This document shows, piece by piece, positions 7,574 through 9,713 of a stretch of 9,713 bases of DNA. Position 1 is the first letter of the stretch. Every line of letters starts with the position of its first letter. Under the pieces are notes generated by a model. The model worked only from the letters and a program-made list of their open reading frames with translations, ran no database searches and was not told where the DNA came from. The stretch lies in the NCBI GenBank assembly GCA_038244055.1, contig JBBRTW010000262.1, forward strand, positions 1 to 9,713, read 5' to 3'. The position numbers and the translations under genes are program-made. This DNA comes from DASPKW01 sp038244055. GTDB taxonomy: Bacteria; Planctomycetota; Phycisphaerae; Tepidisphaerales; Tepidisphaeraceae.

Positions 7574-7579
7574 CCTCCT
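7574..7579 (-). promoter_or_regulatory. Ribosome binding site AGGAGG
   Basis: A perfect AGGAGG on the minus strand, 5 bases before the ATG at 7568-7566. It fixes the start directly ahead of the prepilin leader. Confidence 0.85.
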
Positions 7580-7638
7580 GTGGCGTTGGGGGATGTCTGA
7601 GAATGGTTCGGTGTGTCCACCGGGCCTGAGTTGTTGGA

Positions 7639-7680
7639 CGGTGACGCTGCGGAAAGGTTCTCGCCTTCCGACCATCACCG
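7639..7680 (-). terminator. Two-tier hairpin after the GH5 stop codon
   Basis: The outer stem CGGTGA (7639-7644) pairs with TCACCG (7675-7680). The inner stem CGGAAAGG (7650-7657) pairs with CCTTCCG (7664-7670) apart from one bulged A, closed by a 6-base loop. On the minus strand it begins 4 bases after the GH5 stop. No U-tract follows, so it could end the GH5 transcript, protect its 3' end, or reduce read-through into the membrane-protein gene. Confidence 0.5.
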
Positions 7681-7684
7681 CCGC

Positions 7685-9265
7685 TCATCGCATCTTCTTC
7701 ATCTCAAACGCCTCCCCCGCCAGCGCCCGTTTCACATACACGCCCCAATATTCCGTCGGCGTGTAGTTCCAGTCGGCCAGAACCTTGGGCCCGGCCTTGG
7801 GATGGAAGGCCCATGCCGTCCAGTTCAACTTGTTCTTCTGGATCAGCCCCAGCACATCGGGCGCGAAGACGGCCGGGTCTTCGTGGCGCTCGGCGGGGAT
7901 GAAGGGCATGCGGTCTTTATCCGCGCCGACTTCCCCCACGAAAATCGGGTATTTCGCGGCCGCATCCAGCACTTTTTTCTGCCAGTTCCCCTTCCATTCG
8001 TAGATATGGCTGGAGTACATGATGCCGTTGCCCTCGGGGTCCTTCAACGCGAAATCGCCCGCCACGCCCGACAGGTCATAGCCCCAGTCCAGCCCGCCGG
8101 CGATGACGATGTTCTTCGCGCCGGCCTTGCGCACCGCATCGACCAGCGCCTGCATCCCCACCGATTTGAACTTCTTGAGTTTCTCCTTGTTCTCGGCCGG
8201 GGCATCGGTCTTGGGCTTGTCGGTGACCTCGCCGCCATCGCGCCAGATTTCCCAGGAGATGCCGTGCGGCTCGTTGAAGAGATCGAACAAAACGGCCGGA
8301 TGATTGCGGTAGCGCAGCGCGGCATCCTTCCAGAACTCGACGTGCTCGGTCGTCGGGGCGCGGAAGCGGTGCAGGTCCAGGATCAAGTACGCCCCGCGCG
8401 ACCCGGCCGCGCCAACCGCCTGATCCACCAGCTTTCGATACGATTCGCCGCCATCTTTCTGCGCCCCGGCCCGGCCAAACCAATACTGCTCGTTGACCGG
8501 CAGGCGGATGGCGTTGGCCTTCCACTGATCGATGCCGACTTCAATCGATTTAAGAACCTTCTCGCCGCCCACCGACCATTCCAGACTTGGCACCGCCAGG
8601 CCCTGCAGCCAGACCATCTTCCCCTGCGCCGTCTGCAACTGATTGCCCGCCACATGCAATTCAGGCGGGAGGCTGGCCGGGTTATCGACCGGCATCGGCG
8701 CGATGGTGGCCGGCGTTTTCTCCACGCTCACCAGTTTCAGATCGTCGAAATCGATCGATCCGCTGGCCACGTTGAAGAGCGTCAGCATCATTTCCAGCGA
8801 CTTGGCCCCTTCGGGCACTTCGATCTTCTGCGACTTGTCGACCCATCCCTTGGAAGTTCCCTTGAAGGTCGGCGCTTTCGGGCCGGGCTTGAGCGTCTCG
8901 CCGGCCGCGGCCTTGAAATTCATCATGATCCGGCCATCGAACCACGACTGCGTCCCCACCTTGATATCCGCATGCCGCGCCCGGAAGCTCAGTTCCAGCG
9001 CCTTGTACTCCGGCTTGATCTCGATCGCCCGGAACACCATCACCATCTGCCCCGGCTTCTCGCTCTTGAGCCGCACGAAATGGTTCCCCTCCTCCACTTC
9101 CCATGTCGCCCCCTGCGGATGCGCCCAGAAATCCGGCCAACCCGCGCCCTTCGTATCGGCCTCGAAATTGCCGTTGGGCAGAAGGTTGCCCGACTCCTCC
9201 TTCGCAGGCTCGGCAATCGCCGCGCCGGCGAGCATCAGGAACGTCATCAACAGAAACGGTTTCAT
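7685..9265 (-). CDS. Secreted GH5 family glycoside hydrolase with N-terminal carbohydrate-binding-like module
   Basis: A 526-aa exported enzyme expected to hydrolyse beta-linked polysaccharide by a retaining mechanism. The signal peptide is MKPFLLMTFLMLAGAAIA, cut after Ala18. Residues 27-181 form a jelly-roll-like module opening NLLPNGNFEAD and closing IDFDDLKLVSV, typical of CBM4/9-like binding domains. The GH5 barrel follows: NAIRLPV (Arg254), LILDLHR (His299), FDLFNEPHG with acid/base Glu332, SSHIYEW (His420, Tyr422), FVGEVGA with nucleophile Glu445, and WTAW (Trp485). All the residues expected of an active GH5 are present. A charged segment (about 343-368) is inserted after the acid/base strand. 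The start has a GAGG site 7 bases upstream. The substrate (cellulose, mannan or other) cannot be read from the sequence. The long plus-strand open frame opposite it is a shadow. Confidence 0.94.
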   Translation of the reverse strand: MKPFLLMTFLMLAGAAIAEPAKEESGNLLPNGNFEADTKGAGWPDFWAHPQGATWEVEEGNHFVRLKSEKPGQMVMVFRAIEIKPEYKALELSFRARHADIKVGTQSWFDGRIMMNFKAAAGETLKPGPKAPTFKGTSKGWVDKSQKIEVPEGAKSLEMMLTLFNVASGSIDFDDLKLVSVEKTPATIAPMPVDNPASLPPELHVAGNQLQTAQGKMVWLQGLAVPSLEWSVGGEKVLKSIEVGIDQWKANAIRLPVNEQYWFGRAGAQKDGGESYRKLVDQAVGAAGSRGAYLILDLHRFRAPTTEHVEFWKDAALRYRNHPAVLFDLFNEPHGISWEIWRDGGEVTDKPKTDAPAENKEKLKKFKSVGMQALVDAVRKAGAKNIVIAGGLDWGYDLSGVAGDFALKDPEGNGIMYSSHIYEWKGNWQKKVLDAAAKYPIFVGEVGADKDRMPFIPAERHEDPAVFAPDVLGLIQKNKLNWTAWAFHPKAGPKVLADWNYTPTEYWGVYVKRALAGEAFEMKKMR

Positions 9266-9272
9266 AAAAACA

Positions 9273-9276
9273 CCTC
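9273..9276 (-). promoter_or_regulatory. Ribosome binding site GAGG for the GH5 gene
   Basis: GAGG on the minus strand, followed by TGTTTTT and the ATG at 9265-9263, a spacing of 7 bases. Confidence 0.65.
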
Positions 9277-9306
9277 GTACAACAACCGACGAATCGCCCC
9301 TCGACG

Positions 9307-9328
9307 CCCAACCATCATCCCAACCATC
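9307..9328. repeat. Short direct repeat upstream of the GH5 gene
   Basis: CCCAACCATC occurs at 9307-9316 and 9319-9328, a 12-bp period, about 40-60 bases upstream of the GH5 start. It could be a paired regulator site or a degenerate edge of the 15-bp array that follows; nothing decides between these. Confidence 0.5.
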
Positions 9329-9335
9329 GGCAGGA

Positions 9336-9440
9336 CCGTCATCCCGAGGACCGTCATCCCGAGGACCGTCATCCTCAGTACCGTCATCCCGAGGACCGTC
9401 ATCCTCAGGACCGTCATCCCGAGGACCGTCATCCTGAGGG
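9336..9440. repeat. Seven tandem 15-bp repeats
   Basis: Seven head-to-tail units starting at 9336, 9351, 9366, 9381, 9396, 9411 and 9426. Units 1, 2, 4 and 6 are identical (CCGTCATCCCGAGGA); units 3, 5 and 7 carry CCTCAGTA, CCTCAGGA or CCTGAGGG endings, giving a partly alternating pattern. There are no spacers between units. The last unit is also the left end of the palindromic element at 9428-9540. The divergent gap 9266-9634 holds this array, that element, a heptamer array and a presumed IS end, and no gene that I can support. Confidence 0.92.
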
Positions 9441-9540
9441 AGTATAGACGACCGAAGGATCTGCGTGATGAACCAAGGCCCGTCCGCTACTCAATCGGTC
9501 CGTAAAGGTTCGGCCAGATGCTTCGCAAGCTCAGCATGAC
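9428..9540. repeat. Imperfect palindromic element, MITE/REP-like
   Basis: The ends are inverted copies: GTCATCCTGAG (9428-9438) against CTCAGCATGAC (9530-9540), 10 of 11. Inside them GAAGGATCTG (9454-9463) pairs with CAGATGCTTC (9515-9524), 9 of 10, and GAACC (9470-9474) with GGTTC (9507-9511). The left side has 10 extra bases between the first two blocks. From memory, intergenic repeats with GTCATCCTGAG...GAAGGATCT ends are scattered through many bacterial genomes. There is no open frame in it worth reporting, so any movement would need an enzyme supplied elsewhere. Confidence 0.75.
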
Positions 9541-9545
9541 AATCA

Positions 9546-9576
9546 AACTCGCAACTAACAACTAACAACTGACAAC
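9546..9576. repeat. AACTAAC-type heptamer array
   Basis: Four 7-base units (AACTCGC, AACTAAC, AACTAAC, AACTGAC) plus a partial AAC, directly after the palindromic element and directly before the candidate IS66 end at 9577. It has the same 7-bp period as the arrays at 5597 and 6229 but a different sequence. Confidence 0.8.
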
Positions 9577-9713
9577 GTAATTGTTTACCGCCTCTCCCGC
9601 ACCTTTTCCATCGGGCGGCGTAGATACTCCTGGCATGGAGGCCGATCCCACCCATTTCCCGTCGCCCATTTGTCCTGGTTGTGCCCGGCGTGATCGCCGG
9701 ATCGCCGAATTAG
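9577..9713 (+). mobile_element. Candidate left end of an IS66-family insertion sequence (cut by window edge)
   Basis: The call rests on two things: a transposase-like start at 9635, and a GTAA at 9577, the bases with which IS66-family terminal repeats normally begin. The right end and the 8-bp target duplication lie outside the window. If 9577 is the first base, the flanking 8 bases to be duplicated are CTGACAAC (9569-9576). Confidence 0.35.
9635..9713 (+). CDS. IS66-like transposase, N-terminal fragment (cut by window edge)
   Basis: Only 26 residues are visible, starting at ATG 9635 and open to the window end. They include a CPGC pair (Cys13, Cys16) followed by ARRDRRIAEL, which looks like the start of a coiled coil. 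Planctomycete IS66 TnpC proteins commonly begin with a short Pro-rich leader, a CxxC and then such a helix, which is the basis for the call. No Shine-Dalgarno site is evident. A small hypothetical protein with a CxxC is the alternative; the fragment is too short to be sure. Confidence 0.5.
   Translation, partial: MEADPTHFPSPICPGCARRDRRIAEL

Noticed and set aside
9336..9440. CRISPR array
   Set aside because: Units are 15 bp, contiguous and vary among themselves; there are no spacers and no cas genes.
7613..9505. A 630-codon open frame on the plus strand
   Set aside because: It is opposite the GH5 gene with complete catalytic motifs, and its end is just the translated 15-bp array (a TVIPR-like pentapeptide repeat). 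No protein-like features of its own.

Overview
The window looks like chromosomal DNA from a GC-rich planctomycete-like bacterium, perhaps of the Phycisphaerae type. The clues are high GC with C/G-ending codons, a planctomycete-style pseudopilin start (AFTLIELLVVIG), secreted glycoside hydrolases, Shine-Dalgarno sites on only some genes, several short tandem repeats, and an apparent IS66-like transposase start at the right edge. The taxonomic assignment is inference from style, not from a marker gene.

Layout. At the left edge is the C-terminal half of a Ca2+/H+ (CAX-type) antiporter (3-677, +). Next comes a 548-aa protein joining a band-7/SPFH-like N-terminus to a beta-propeller-like C-terminus (788-2434, +). 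Then a secreted clan GH-A glycoside hydrolase with a C-terminal beta domain (2662-4578, +), a small hairpin, and a type II NADH dehydrogenase (4759-6198, +). The NADH dehydrogenase runs convergently into a minus-strand pair: a secreted GH5 enzyme with an N-terminal carbohydrate-binding-like module (9265-7685, -), and downstream of it a hybrid membrane protein that starts like a type II pseudopilin and ends in about five membrane segments (7568-6339, -). The two minus-strand genes are separated by 116 bases holding a hairpin. The divergent gap 9266-9634 contains no gene I can support. It holds a 15-bp tandem array, a 113-bp imperfect palindrome and a heptamer array, and then a candidate IS66 left end and transposase start reach the window edge.

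How it fits together. The two glycoside hydrolases point to polysaccharide breakdown outside the cytoplasm, while the NADH dehydrogenase and the cation antiporter are membrane housekeeping functions. No operon joins all of these; it is a set of mostly independent units. The most distinctive signal is in the repeats. Three unrelated-looking tandem arrays share one 7-bp period: AATCCGC-like inside the NADH dehydrogenase gene, GGGTATA in both orientations between the convergent genes, and AACTAAC-like next to the presumed IS66 end. One array is translated in frame as an apparent extra loop, one forms a 23-bp imperfect stem with G-quadruplex potential on both strands, and one abuts a mobile element.
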